Positions 8,370 to 17,825 are shown, numbered from the stretch's first letter. The stretch: 64,000 bases of DNA from an uncultured Armatimonadota bacterium (GCA_903904815.1 CAIVDU010000006.1:1-64000); one strand, 5' to 3'. A program made the numbers and translations. Notes: a model not told the origin generated them from the letters alone.

Positions 8370-9395
8370 ATGAAAAAATTCAGTCTGATTTCAATCCTCG
8401 CAGTCGGAGTGTCAACGGTGGCTCATGCTAGTGGCCCCCTCGGCGACGCTTCGAGTTTTAACGCGTTCATCTTTGGAAACTACTCGGCAGCGAGCGACTC
8501 CGAGGGCGCCATTGCCGCCGGGGGTAGCATCACCGGCAGCCAAAACACCAACATGCACCAGTTCCAGGGCACCCTGGGAACTACCGGCAACATCGGTGTC
8601 TACGGTGGACTCGGTTCCAACCTCGGTGGCAACCTTCAGAAGGGCAATGTCTACCTTCAGGGTGGAAGTTACACTGGCAACAATAACGGCCACGGCAGCA
8701 TCAACATCGGCGCAAACGCCACCCTTTCTGGGGCGTTTGCAGCGGACGAGACCTATCTAAAGGGCGTGTCGAAGGCAATCAAGAATTTGGCTGGATACGA
8801 CTTTAATGTCGACTACACGCACAACAATGGTAACGACGCCTTGTTCCACTATGGAGCTGGCCAGACGCTCGATCTCCACACCCACAACAACCTTCAGTTC
8901 AACGTCAGCGCGCTGACCGCGAACCTGGTAACCCATGGCGTGGACATCTATGTCCTAAACATCTCTGCGTCGGAGCTGTCGACCCTGAACGCGAACGCGA
9001 ACAACATCGAGTTCGATGGCCTCGACGCCACTCACAACCTGTACATCAACGTCATCGGCGATGGTACGCACGGCGTGACTTGGAGTCCACAACAGCAGAC
9101 GAACAGCGGAAACCAGTACACGCTCTACAACTTCGTAAACACCCCTACGGTCACCACCAATCAGCTGTTTACCGGTTCGATTCTGGCGACAGGTTCGAAG
9201 GTCATCCAAGGCAATGGAGACATTCAGGGCAACGTGATCGCGAACGGCCTAGAGCAGCACAACGAACTGCACTTCGATGCTGGCAACGGCGTTTACCACG
9301 GCTACGTTCCCCCTGCTGCGGTCCCGGAACCGGCTCCGATTGCGGCTCTCGGAATGGGCGCTCTGCTCGTTCTTCGACGACGCAAGAAGTCCTGA
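8370..9395 (+). CDS. Choice-of-anchor A domain protein with PEP-CTERM sorting signal
   Basis: Exported surface protein, 341 residues. It has an N-terminal signal peptide (MKKFSLISILAVGVSTVAHA), then a domain opening GDASSFNAFIFGNYSAASDSEG, followed by AIAAGGS, which is the start of the choice-of-anchor A family (beta-helix-like, sometimes called adhesin-like). The C-terminus is VPEPAPIAALGMGALLVL followed by RRRKK: a PEP motif, a hydrophobic span and a basic tail, the classic PEP-CTERM signal processed by an exosortase and associated with biofilm or exopolysaccharide. No exosortase gene lies in the window. A strong terminator follows 26 bases after the stop codon. The gene is monocistronic. 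Confidence 0.92.
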   Translation: MKKFSLISILAVGVSTVAHASGPLGDASSFNAFIFGNYSAASDSEGAIAAGGSITGSQNTNMHQFQGTLGTTGNIGVYGGLGSNLGGNLQKGNVYLQGGSYTGNNNGHGSINIGANATLSGAFAADETYLKGVSKAIKNLAGYDFNVDYTHNNGNDALFHYGAGQTLDLHTHNNLQFNVSALTANLVTHGVDIYVLNISASELSTLNANANNIEFDGLDATHNLYINVIGDGTHGVTWSPQQQTNSGNQYTLYNFVNTPTVTTNQLFTGSILATGSKVIQGNGDIQGNVIANGLEQHNELHFDAGNGVYHGYVPPAAVPEPAPIAALGMGALLVLRRRKKS

Positions 9396-9420
9396 AACCG
9401 TCAGGAGTGGAAATGAAGCG

Positions 9421-9454
9421 AGCCCAGTCGAGAAAGCGACTGGGCTCTTTCTCG
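9421..9454 (+). terminator. Rho-independent terminator after the PEP-CTERM gene
   Basis: Perfect 10-base stem AGCCCAGTCG (9421-9430) / CGACTGGGCT (9437-9446) with a six-base loop AGAAAG, followed by CTTTCTCGTT. It sits between convergent genes and may also stop transcription from the tricorn gene, although the T-run is weaker on that side. Confidence 0.85.
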
Positions 9455-9468
9455 TTAAACGAGTCGAC

Positions 9469-12400
9469 TCAGCCTTTGATCCTGCCGTCCGGCGCCACGT
9501 GCGGAAGCTCCGTACGTGGCTTCTTAGGCGGTTCGTTCTTCAGCTTTTCCAGCAAGTAGTTTACGGCGGCCGTGAGCTGGGGATCCTCGCCCTTGGCGAC
9601 GAGATCGGGACGATTGTCCACGTCGATATCTGGATCAACTCCGTGATTCTCGGCGATGATCTCCATCGTGGACGGATCGAAGATGCTGAATGCAGGGGAA
9701 CTGATTCCTCCCCCGTCCACCAAGTTGACGCCGGCATTGATTCCCACCAGGCCACCCCAGGTGCGCTTGCCGATGAGGGGACCGAGCTTGGCGTGTCGGA
9801 ACATCCATGGGAAGAAATCTCCGCCCGAACCGGCATAGCCATTGATCAGCATCGCTTTGGGACCGTCGATGGCAGGCTCCTCGTGGACGTCGCCGCCCAC
9901 CCGACTCTGAATCGAAGCCTTGACCTTTCTGGCGAGGGTATCTACGAACCACGGCTGGATGTAGCCGCCTCCGTTCCAGCGCTCGTCGACAATCAAGGCG
10001 TCCTTGTCGGTCTGAGGGTAGAAGCCACGGACGAAGTCGATCGAGCCCTGGGCAGCCGTATCCGACACATGCATGTAGCCGATTCGTCCCCCGCTCAGCT
10101 TCTCGACCTTGAGCCGATTCGACTCAACAAAGTCGGTGTATCGAAGCTGCGCTTCTGAGCCCACTGGCCGAACACGCACCGTTCGCGAGCCGGCTAGCGA
10201 TGGGCTCGAGTTGATCGTAAGGGTGACAAACTTGCCGACCGTGTTCTGAAGCAGGGCATCGGGCGGCGTGTTCGCGTCAACTGTCTTGCCGTTGATCTCA
10301 AGAAGATAGTCGCCCTCGTGTACTTCGACTCCAGGCTCCGCGAGAGGACCGCGGCGAACCTCCTCGAAGTTATGTCCCTGATAGATCTTGGCAAATTTGA
10401 CGTGAGAGCCTTCGACGGCATAGTCGGCCCCGAGCCGGCCGACCGGAATAGGCCTCGGCACCGGACCCAGATCGCCGGGGGCCAATACGTATGCATGGCT
10501 GGTACCAAGCTCGCCAAGCATCAACCCGATCACATAGTTAAGATCGGACCGGCTATTGACGTATTGAAGGTAGTCGGCGTAGTGCTTGCCCACCGCATTC
10601 CAATCCTGCCCACCAAACTTAGAGTCGTAGAAATTGTCTCGCTCGTATCTCCACGCCTCCCAGAAGATCTCCTTCCACTCGTCCCGGGGATTGATGACTG
10701 CTTCCACTCCCTGAAGGTCGACGCGACCGGCGGCTACGTTGGCTCCTGGTCGGGCGTCAATCACGCTCAAACCGCCGGGGCCCGCCACGACAAGTTTGGT
10801 CCTGGAGGCATTCATGGTGAACCCACCAATTCCCTGCACGATCGGTGTGGATTCTCGACTTCCCAAGTCGTACTTCGAAAGGCCGCCCTTCGAAAACACA
10901 AACACCCCGTTGTTCGATCCGGTGATGTTGTAGGTGCTTGGCGGCAACGGCAGAGGGAGCAGTCGTTGCCCAAGACCATCCCAATCGATTTTGACCGTCG
11001 CGGGCCCAGAGGGAGGAGGAGTTGGCGGTTTTGGCGCCCCGGAGGCCCCGGCGACCGCCTCCTCATCGTCAGGAGACAAGAGCGGGTTGCCCAGGTCCTT
11101 CGTGAGCGGGAACACGTAAACCCGTTGGGCATCTTCCACTTTAAGGCTGAACTCGTAAGCGCCGTAAGTCGGCGCAAAGGTTCGAGCCGAGGCAAGGTAC
11201 AGATACTTCCCGTTCAGGTCCCACGAGACGTCGGTGTCGGTGTAGTAGCCGTCGGTGACTTGATGCGACTCTCCCGAACTTGTGTCGAGGATGAATAGTC
11301 GGCTGAAACCGTTGGAACGATTTTCCAGGTAAGCGAGATAACGACTATCGGGTGACCAATCGGCATTGGCTACCCCATATTGACTCTCCACCAGCTTCGT
11401 CAGCTTCTTCGACGCCACATCGAGTTGCCAAAGCGTGTTTTGCAACGTCGTGATCAGGATCTTCTTCGAGTCTGGGGACCACGTGAGCCCGGTAATCGAC
11501 AATGCGGCTGTGGTGAGCTGAGTGGGCTTCCCGCCGAGTTGCGGTTGGGTATAGACCTCAGTCTCTCCGGTGGCATCGCTCACATAGGCGATCGTTTGGC
11601 CATCGGGCGACCATTGGGGATTCTCTTCGCGAGGGCCCGAGGTGTTTGTGATGTTTCGGGTGTCCCCTTGCTTGACTGGCACCGAGAACAACTCACCACG
11701 AGCTTCGACCGCCAACCTCACTCCGCTGGGAGAGAGCGATACGTTCGAGACGCTTCCCGCGAGAGAATGGAGAACGGGACGAGTGTTGATGTTCTCGCTC
11801 AGAATCTTCGGCGCGAGGCGATGAGCCTTCGCGGAAGCGATGTCGAACTGATAGAGGTAGCCATCTCGCTCGAAGACGATGCTCTTGCCATCAGTGGAGG
11901 GTGTCTTGATGTCGGCATCCGTGTATTGAGTGAGCTGGACGTCCGACTTACGATCGAGATCGTACTTGAACAGATTGAGAGTGCCGGTCCCTCGGTCGCT
12001 AATGTAGTAGATCGTCCGACCCACAACCATCGGATAGTAGGATTGCTCCCGCTTGCTCGGCAACTCCGAGTAAGCGTTCTTCTCAAAGTCGTAGATAGAG
12101 ATCTTGCCTTGACTTCCGCCTCGGTACCGACGCCAGTTGAAGTTCTGGGAGTTGAATCGAGTGTAGGCGATCGTTTGTCCGTCTGAAAAATAGGACAGTT
12201 CCGAGATTTCGTTTATCGCAGTGCGAACGGGGAGTCCACCGTTCGGGCTCACCAGATTCAGTCTCAGCTGGCGGTTGATGAAGTTCCCGCCGTTCGTGGC
12301 GTAGGCAATGTACTTCCCGTCCGGAGTCCAGCCGAGGGCGCTGTCCGCCTCCAGGTCATAGGTCAGCCGTTTTGGCTCTCCCCCTTCCACCGGGATGGTG

Positions 12401-12663
12401 TAGATATTGGGGCTGCCTTCATACGATCCCGTGAAGGCGATCGTCGAGCCATCAGGCGAGAATTTCGGACGAACTTCGTTTCCGGGTGCGCTAGTCAGGC
12501 GGCGAGCGACGGCGCCGTCATGAATATCAGTGACCCAGAGGTCGCCCGCGTAGTTGAAAACGATCGTATCGCCATGGATGGCAGGCGTATGAAGCAATCG
12601 AGGCTCGAAGGTCGGCGCGAGCGTGGCATGGCCGACGGCTAAAGCGAATAGCAGTGTCGTCAA
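9469..12663 (-). CDS. Tricorn protease-type S41 peptidase, exported
   Basis: Giant serine peptidase of family S41B with beta-propellers, a PDZ domain and a tail-specific-protease core. I set the start at the TTG at 12663 because AGGAG lies 10 bases upstream and the product then begins with a clean signal peptide (MTTLLFALAVGHATLA). It has 1064 residues, close to archaeal tricorn. Residues about 20-640 carry repeated WD/TolB-like blades (FSPDGSTIAF, WSPDSRYLAYL). The catalytic set of tricorn is present: Ser-His at 722-723 (GTSHAY), nucleophile Ser946 in GYAGSGGDFF, and Glu1005 in ENHGVDPDID. Bacterial homologues are usually exported and degrade peptides. No tricorn-interacting aminopeptidase gene is adjacent. 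Confidence 0.93.
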   Translation of the reverse strand: MTTLLFALAVGHATLAPTFEPRLLHTPAIHGDTIVFNYAGDLWVTDIHDGAVARRLTSAPGNEVRPKFSPDGSTIAFTGSYEGSPNIYTIPVEGGEPKRLTYDLEADSALGWTPDGKYIAYATNGGNFINRQLRLNLVSPNGGLPVRTAINEISELSYFSDGQTIAYTRFNSQNFNWRRYRGGSQGKISIYDFEKNAYSELPSKREQSYYPMVVGRTIYYISDRGTGTLNLFKYDLDRKSDVQLTQYTDADIKTPSTDGKSIVFERDGYLYQFDIASAKAHRLAPKILSENINTRPVLHSLAGSVSNVSLSPSGVRLAVEARGELFSVPVKQGDTRNITNTSGPREENPQWSPDGQTIAYVSDATGETEVYTQPQLGGKPTQLTTAALSITGLTWSPDSKKILITTLQNTLWQLDVASKKLTKLVESQYGVANADWSPDSRYLAYLENRSNGFSRLFILDTSSGESHQVTDGYYTDTDVSWDLNGKYLYLASARTFAPTYGAYEFSLKVEDAQRVYVFPLTKDLGNPLLSPDDEEAVAGASGAPKPPTPPPSGPATVKIDWDGLGQRLLPLPLPPSTYNITGSNNGVFVFSKGGLSKYDLGSRESTPIVQGIGGFTMNASRTKLVVAGPGGLSVIDARPGANVAAGRVDLQGVEAVINPRDEWKEIFWEAWRYERDNFYDSKFGGQDWNAVGKHYADYLQYVNSRSDLNYVIGLMLGELGTSHAYVLAPGDLGPVPRPIPVGRLGADYAVEGSHVKFAKIYQGHNFEEVRRGPLAEPGVEVHEGDYLLEINGKTVDANTPPDALLQNTVGKFVTLTINSSPSLAGSRTVRVRPVGSEAQLRYTDFVESNRLKVEKLSGGRIGYMHVSDTAAQGSIDFVRGFYPQTDKDALIVDERWNGGGYIQPWFVDTLARKVKASIQSRVGGDVHEEPAIDGPKAMLINGYAGSGGDFFPWMFRHAKLGPLIGKRTWGGLVGINAGVNLVDGGGISSPAFSIFDPSTMEIIAENHGVDPDIDVDNRPDLVAKGEDPQLTAAVNYLLEKLKNEPPKKPRTELPHVAPDGRIKG

Positions 12664-12752
12664 ATGAATTGGTCTCCTTTGTGGTGTCAAACAATACGGC
12701 TTCGGTGGCCCCTTTCAGTGCCAATCGGCCTATGAAATTCGAGATGAAGGTT

Positions 12753-13901
12753 CTAGTTGACCGCTTTTTCGTGACCGAACTGAAGACCGCCGCCTCGGGC
12801 TTTTCTCCAAGCATCGCGCCAGCGATGCACCTCCACCACGCCGATCTCCGGCAAAGGCTTGCGCTGCTCAGGGGTTGGAAGCGGCGGGAAAGGCTTGCTC
12901 GGCGTCGTTTGGTACCAGTAGGCCACACTTGCCAATTCGAGCGTCAAGCAGTTGGCATGCCCGTGCTCGATACTCGCCCGCAAGCTCTTCTTGAACCGAA
13001 TCGGATCCTCCAAGTGGAATCGATAGACGTGCGTTCTGCCCAGCCATCCGAATCGGGGTGAATCGTTCAGTCGCCCAGGCGCCCGGGCCGTTCCGAAATA
13101 CGGATGGCAGTAGTGCTCATCCGGACACCAAGACTGGTTGAAGTAGTCCTCCGTCCCCGTGCCATGCGCGCTTCCCGGCCAAGGTTCACCGTCGACCAAA
13201 AACATGTCATCGCCTTCGCCGTACCAGACTGGCGTGGGGCAGTTGATGTAGTAGTTGACTCCTACAAAGTGGCCAGTTCCTTCCGGTGAGCAGAACAGAT
13301 AGTTGTGGGCGTCGGTGGGATTGTTCGCGAACTTATCGAAGATCTCCCACTCGTTCTCCACATCGCCGGTGTCGCTTTCCGGGGTGGTGATTTCCTGGTG
13401 ATACCAGGCGTGGAACCTACCCATCGTGGCCGGGATGCTTTGATGTTCTTCGTAGTCCACGTAGTAGTAAAACGCTTCGACAGGAGTGTCGCTCTGGTTC
13501 TCCAAAGTGATCCTCGCCCCGTCGCCGAACGGCATCGGGAAGTAGCAAACCAGTGCATGACCCTCTTTTGGGGCGACCGCAAGTGGCATGGAGATGAAGT
13601 TGTACTTGATGCCCCAACCGTTCCCGAAGAAATCCCCGATGGGAGACTCGACGCTCGCATGCTCCTGGCCGTCCCAATAGGCTCTTAGGACGAGATTCTT
13701 TCGTGACAGTTCGTCTTTAGATGACAGGGTGATCCAGATGTGTTTGATGATCCCGGCGCCCTTGATGTCAGCGAGAACCGCCGTATCCCGAGCGCCAATC
13801 TGGATGTTGTCCCCGTTTCCCCCAGTCCGGTCGTAACTGGATATTCGCTTGCTGGTTGCGTCGACGATCTGTGCGATTTGGGAGAGCGGGCCGTTGCTCA
13901 T
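12753..13901 (-). CDS. DUF2961 / glycoside hydrolase family 172-type protein
   Basis: The product has 382 residues and lacks a signal peptide. Sequence blocks such as ISSYDRTGGNGDNIQI, GAGIIKHIWITLSS, the ESPIGDFFGNGWG segment and GTGTEDYFNQSW are those of DUF2961, now glycoside hydrolase family 172, whose characterised members act on fructofuranose- or arabinofuranose-containing sugars and assemble as oligomers. The substrate here is unknown. It lies 90 bases upstream of the tricorn gene on the same strand but with its own start region, and no transport or other sugar genes are adjacent. Family assignment is firm; activity is inferred. Confidence 0.88.
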   Translation of the reverse strand: MSNGPLSQIAQIVDATSKRISSYDRTGGNGDNIQIGARDTAVLADIKGAGIIKHIWITLSSKDELSRKNLVLRAYWDGQEHASVESPIGDFFGNGWGIKYNFISMPLAVAPKEGHALVCYFPMPFGDGARITLENQSDTPVEAFYYYVDYEEHQSIPATMGRFHAWYHQEITTPESDTGDVENEWEIFDKFANNPTDAHNYLFCSPEGTGHFVGVNYYINCPTPVWYGEGDDMFLVDGEPWPGSAHGTGTEDYFNQSWCPDEHYCHPYFGTARAPGRLNDSPRFGWLGRTHVYRFHLEDPIRFKKSLRASIEHGHANCLTLELASVAYWYQTTPSKPFPPLPTPEQRKPLPEIGVVEVHRWRDAWRKARGGGLQFGHEKAVN

Positions 13902-13970
13902 GTTGAGGCGACGTTACCCCGACTACTGGACCCAGCGCTTGAAATCATCGCGGGGTAGATTCGTGGTCCT

Positions 13971-14660
13971 ATGAACCCTGCTCAGCAAAGTCTGCTGCCC
14001 TATGTGCAGTACCGCTGCGTCGTGGGTTCGAAGGCCTACGGCCTGAATCGAAGCTCGAGCGACACCGATCGAAGGGGTTTCTATCTCCCACCGCCCGAGC
14101 GCGACTGGTCGTTGTTCCCGCCACCGGAGCAGTTAGAGGATCGAGAAACCGACGAGTGCTACTGGGAGGTCGGCAAATTTGTTCGGATCGCCCTCAAGGG
14201 CAATCCGAACCTGCTGGAAGCGATGCACTCACCCATCGTCGAACTCAGCACCCCGATCGCGGAAGAGTTGCTCTCGATTCGGTCAAGCTTCTTCTCGCAA
14301 AAGGTCCACGACACCTATCGCGGGTACGCGGACGCCCAGTTCAGAAAGCTCATCAACGGTGTTGCCAATCACGGACAACCTAATTGGAAGCATGCCATGC
14401 ATCTGCTCCGGCTCCTCATTCAGGGTGAGCAACTTGTCAGAACGGGCATCCTCGTGACCGAAGTCGGCGAACACCGCGAACTTCTCCTCAGCGTGCGTGA
14501 TGGGCTGCTCACCATGGAGCAATTCACCATGCACAAGGAACGGCTCGAAAGCCTCTTTGATGCGTCGATTAGGCGCAGTGTTCTGCCTGAAGAGCCGGAC
14601 TACGGCATGGCCGATGCCTTCCTGATAAACGCCCGACGAACTGCGTTAGCCATGGAATGA
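13971..14660 (+). CDS. RlaP-like predicted nucleotidyltransferase (PF10127 type)
   Basis: The product has 229 residues with the polymerase-beta nucleotidyltransferase signature GSKAYGLNRSSSDTDRRG at 19-36: Gly-Ser at 19-20 and the metal-binding Asp pair at 31 and 33. The remainder is helical, with EAMHSP and KHAMHLLRLL blocks typical of the family also called RNA-ligase-associated protein. Homologues are often next to RNA ligases or in phage-like neighbourhoods, but here neither neighbour is an RNA ligase. The nucleotide substrate and acceptor are not known. It is divergent from the GH172 gene, with 69 bases between start codons. Confidence 0.82.
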   Translation: MNPAQQSLLPYVQYRCVVGSKAYGLNRSSSDTDRRGFYLPPPERDWSLFPPPEQLEDRETDECYWEVGKFVRIALKGNPNLLEAMHSPIVELSTPIAEELLSIRSSFFSQKVHDTYRGYADAQFRKLINGVANHGQPNWKHAMHLLRLLIQGEQLVRTGILVTEVGEHRELLLSVRDGLLTMEQFTMHKERLESLFDASIRRSVLPEEPDYGMADAFLINARRTALAME

Positions 14661-14811
14661 TTCGCCGTATCTCGCCAAAGCGCCACGCGTCTGATCCTCG
14701 ATTTGCCCGTCCGAACCCTAGTCTCTGGTCATGCCACAGGACTTCTGGCAGTCGAGGCAATTCCTCGACCCAGATTGAGTACATGATAGCGAGGCGATCG
14801 CGGAACGACCG

Positions 14812-15453
14812 ATGCAAACGCACGAAGCCACTCAGCAGCCCCCAACGGATGGGGTGAATCGCCCAAAGCGCGTAACTCGGTGGCTAGTGACCGTCGCCGT
14901 TCTCGCGACCGTAATCACTGGACTCGGAGCAAGGAGACTGCTCATCGCGAATCAGGATTCTGGTCCGGACCGAGCATTGCTCGAAGCGCTTCATCGGGTC
15001 GCCACCGACTATTCGAACATTCAATACGCGGAGAGAGGTTTCGCAATCGCCGGCTCCTCGGGTTATCGCATCAACTTCCGCGACGCAATTCACAGCGGGG
15101 CAACCGACATTGATCAGGTTGTGGAACTCTCCCATAAGGTAGGAACTCTTCAAGGAGAGGCGAGGGACCTCCAACAGAGCTTTCAACAGCGGTGCGCTGA
15201 AATGACGCTGGCCGTGGACGCCCGTGAGAAGCACGGCAAGACGATGGCCATGCGCATGATTGCCTCTCCCCACCAGAGGGAGCTCCAAGGCGACCTCGGA
15301 GAACAAATCTCCAATATGCTCGACATCGAAACTCAATCATTGTCATTGATTCGAGAGCGAGAACGGTGGAGTGTGCTCATGACCGGATTCGGCTTGTTTG
15401 GGCTGCTCGCAACGGCGATATCCTCCGCGCGCACATTCATCCGAAAGGGCTAG
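14812..15453 (+). CDS. Membrane protein with a lone CHASE3-like sensor domain and no output domain
   Basis: The product has 213 residues: a polar N-terminus, a membrane helix at about 23-42 (TRWLVTVAVLATVITGLG), a helical domain of about 140 residues, and a second helix at about 187-206, then only a few residues. The middle matches the CHASE3 pattern: AERGFAIAGSSGYRINFRDA corresponds to the ETGQRGYLLTG block, and LDIETQSLSLIRERE to the C-terminal EE..LL..R block. CHASE3 normally feeds a kinase, cyclase or methyl-accepting output, but the gene ends right after the second membrane span. The stop is not followed by an in-frame continuation that I can see. Role unknown; domain call is by eye. Confidence 0.7.
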   Translation: MQTHEATQQPPTDGVNRPKRVTRWLVTVAVLATVITGLGARRLLIANQDSGPDRALLEALHRVATDYSNIQYAERGFAIAGSSGYRINFRDAIHSGATDIDQVVELSHKVGTLQGEARDLQQSFQQRCAEMTLAVDAREKHGKTMAMRMIASPHQRELQGDLGEQISNMLDIETQSLSLIRERERWSVLMTGFGLFGLLATAISSARTFIRKG

Positions 15454-15511
15454 TTCACCAGAGAATCGCAAAAAGTCGGCGGGCACTCAAATGTTTGGAA
15501 ATGAGTGGCCG

Positions 15512-16066
15512 TCACTCCTCTGCCTCATCTTCGAATTCTCGCCGCTCGCCCTGCAGAGCCTGAAACGCGACCACCGCGGCCGCCACGTGAACGTTGAGAC
15601 TGCGTCCCTTGCCCGACATCGGGATCAACACGGCGCCATCGCAAAGCTGGAGCACTTTGCCGTACACCCCGTTCTGTTCGTTCCCAAGCACGAGGCATGT
15701 CTTCTCCGGATACTCGAACTCGACGTAATGTTCAGCATCCTCCGCGATCTCCACCGCAATCAGGGACCACCCTTCCTCTTTCAGCTTACGAGCCGCCTCT
15801 TCGTAACGCTCGATGTGCCGCCACTTCACCCGGCGATGATTTCCGAGTGAAGTGACACTGATCATCGGATCGGGAGGAGCCGGTGTTCTGCCCGCAAGCA
15901 CGACCTCAGCGGCGCCACAGGCATCAGCTACCCGGAAGAGCCCGCCCACGTTGTAGGCATCCGTCCAATCCTGAAGCAGAAACGCCAATTCGACTCGGGG
16001 TGGCCGCTCTTCGCGCAGCCGCTTCTGTAGCTGCCGGGCCCCAGTCTTTGATCGAATCGTTTTCAC
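15512..16066 (-). CDS. TrmH/SpoU-family RNA 2'-O-ribose methyltransferase
   Basis: SPOUT-class methyltransferase using S-adenosylmethionine. The 184 residues carry motif 1 as YNVGGLFRVADACGA (about 38-52), motif 2 as CLVLGNEQNGVYG and motif 3 as IPMSGKGRSLNVHVAAAVV, which together form the knot and cofactor site. It is the length of small TrmH/TrmL-like enzymes that modify a tRNA ribose, without the extra N-terminal domain of rRNA methyltransferases. The target nucleotide cannot be told from the sequence. The start is a GTG at 16066; it runs 19 bases after the PhyH gene on the same strand. Confidence 0.9.
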   Translation of the reverse strand: MKTIRSKTGARQLQKRLREERPPRVELAFLLQDWTDAYNVGGLFRVADACGAAEVVLAGRTPAPPDPMISVTSLGNHRRVKWRHIERYEEAARKLKEEGWSLIAVEIAEDAEHYVEFEYPEKTCLVLGNEQNGVYGKVLQLCDGAVLIPMSGKGRSLNVHVAAAVVAFQALQGERREFEDEAEE

Positions 16067-16084
16067 TCCGATGAGAGTAGCAGC

Positions 16085-16849
16085 TTAGTACTCTTCGAAT
16101 TGAGGGATCGGATTAGGATCGACTCCTCGGAGCATGGCTCCCTGCCCCCTGGAACGGTGAGTTTGGACAGTGGGAGGATCGGATGGGTCGCGCATCTGAA
16201 CGAGTAGGGTCGTACGCGCTTCCGAACTTGTATTGATTCCCGAACCGTGAATGGTCAAGTAACTGAAGAAGAGGACGTCTCCCGCCTTCGCCGGAAGTGG
16301 AGTGGCCGACTCGATCGGGTACTTGTCGAATGGCAGGTGCCAGGCGCCATCTCCGTCATGGGGAAGATCGCCCAGTTTATGACTGCCCGGTACAACCCTC
16401 AGGCAGCCCTTTTCAAGAGGAGCATCGTCGAAATGGATGATCGCAGCGATCATCGAGTCGCGCTCATGGGGAAAGAACGGCTTGTCCTGATGCATCGGAA
16501 AGGGCGAACCCTTCTCGGGCGGCTTGATGAACATCTTGTTGTGGTGTAACTGGACGTTCTCGGTACCGATGATGGCCGCCGCGTATTCGGTAAGCCTCGG
16601 ATCACTCATCAGTCGTCCCAGCGCCGCCGAATAGAACTGAACGTTGTGGCAGTGGAGAATCTTAGTCGTCTTCGCTTCCGCCACTGCGGCTCGAGCGCTG
16701 CCCCAAGTGGCATCGAGATCCTCGTTCCGACTCAAACGAACCGCAAGATCGTGACACTCTTTTCGAAGCGACGCCGCCTCCTCGGCAAACAGCCCCGGCA
16801 CCAGAACATAACCGTTCTCTCGGTAAAACTCGATCAACCCTCGATCCAT
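16085..16849 (-). CDS. Phytanoyl-CoA dioxygenase (PhyH) family protein
   Basis: Non-haem Fe(II)/2-oxoglutarate-dependent oxygenase of 254 residues. The metal ligands fit the HxD..H pattern: His120 and Asp122 in PMHQDKPFF, and His201 in TIHGSGIN, with Arg212 as the likely 2-oxoglutarate contact. A strong ribosome site AGGAG stands 7 bases before the ATG. Substrates of bacterial members are diverse and not predictable here. An AraC-type regulator is encoded 88 bases upstream on the same strand; PhyH plus AraC pairs are common in Planctomycetes-like and Armatimonadota-like genomes, so the regulator may control this gene. Confidence 0.9.
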   Translation of the reverse strand: MDRGLIEFYRENGYVLVPGLFAEEAASLRKECHDLAVRLSRNEDLDATWGSARAAVAEAKTTKILHCHNVQFYSAALGRLMSDPRLTEYAAAIIGTENVQLHHNKMFIKPPEKGSPFPMHQDKPFFPHERDSMIAAIIHFDDAPLEKGCLRVVPGSHKLGDLPHDGDGAWHLPFDKYPIESATPLPAKAGDVLFFSYLTIHGSGINTSSEARTTLLVQMRDPSDPPTVQTHRSRGQGAMLRGVDPNPIPQFEEY

Positions 16850-16937
16850 ATAAAAACTCCTCTGTCAGATCATTTAGGCGCCGAACCGACACCAGCAAAT
16901 CTCCTCTAGAGGGTAACTCGCCAGAAGGAGGTACCTC

Positions 16938-17825
16938 CTAGATCAGGGTGCCAACCGATTGGACAATCAGGCCATCGCCTCGTGTGGAACGGTAAGCGAT
17001 GGGCGAAACGCCTCTCAGTTTTCGAAAGCAGCGAGAGAAGTACGCCTCATCCGTGAACCCAACCTGTTCGGCAATGGCCTTAATCGGAAGGCTTGTCTTG
17101 AGCAGCAATGCACTTGCACGATCTAGCCGTGCCCTCAACACATACCGAATGGGAGACTCACCGGTGAACTCTCGAAACAATCTGGTGAGATGCCTTGGCG
17201 AAACGTTTGCAAAGTGAGCAATCTCCTGCAGAGTTAACGGACGGATAAGGTTGTCTTCCACGTACCGAACTGCCAACCTTGCCACCGCATGTTCGTAATT
17301 CTTCACGTCATCTGGCTCGGACTCCGAAACCAACGCAATCGCGATCGAAAGGACGAGTGAGGACGCGAGGTGAACGAGGCGCTCTCGATTCCCGAGCGCA
17401 GGACCACTCGCCGCCGACCTCAGGACAGACCATGAGGCGATCACCGAACCATCGTCTTCCGCCACCATCGCGTCGGAAGAAAGGAAGGCGGTCGCAAGAC
17501 GGGATTTTTCGGCGGAGGGATCGTCCACTTTCCAACCAAACGAGACCCAGTAAAGCTCCATTTCGGGGCCTGGATCATTGACGATCTGGTGGATCACGCC
17601 AGGTCTTGCCACGAACAGAGTTCCGACTCCAATCTTATGGGGTCGCCCCTCAATATAGAAGGTTCCGCTCCCGTGATCGCCGACTAGGCAGGCTTCAAAG
17701 TAGGTGTGACGGTGGGGCCGATTGTCTGGCAGGTGCTCTTGGTGGGACCAGTGGAGAAACTCCACGCGTCCACCCCCAAGAGGGTGTCTTCCCAACTCAG
17801 AATTTAGTCGTGCAATCCAGTCCAT
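16938..17825 (-). CDS. AraC-family transcriptional regulator with N-terminal cupin sensor domain
   Basis: The product has 295 residues. The N-terminal half is an AraC-type cupin: PHRHTYFEACLVGDHGSG and FVARPGVIHQI are typical of the effector pocket. The C-terminal hundred residues hold the two helix-turn-helix motifs, with LQEIAHFANVSPRHLTRLF followed by FREFTGESPIRYV, and IKAIAEQVGFTDEAYFSRCF followed by RKLRGVSPIAYR. Such proteins bind a small ligand, often a sugar, and activate adjacent genes. The nearest target is the PhyH gene 88 bases downstream. Ligand unknown. Confidence 0.92.
   Translation of the reverse strand: MDWIARLNSELGRHPLGGGRVEFLHWSHQEHLPDNRPHRHTYFEACLVGDHGSGTFYIEGRPHKIGVGTLFVARPGVIHQIVNDPGPEMELYWVSFGWKVDDPSAEKSRLATAFLSSDAMVAEDDGSVIASWSVLRSAASGPALGNRERLVHLASSLVLSIAIALVSESEPDDVKNYEHAVARLAVRYVEDNLIRPLTLQEIAHFANVSPRHLTRLFREFTGESPIRYVLRARLDRASALLLKTSLPIKAIAEQVGFTDEAYFSRCFRKLRGVSPIAYRSTRGDGLIVQSVGTLI

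Noticed and set aside
10318-11298. Plus-strand frame of 326 codons
   Set aside because: Antisense to the well-supported tricorn gene, no recognisable motif.
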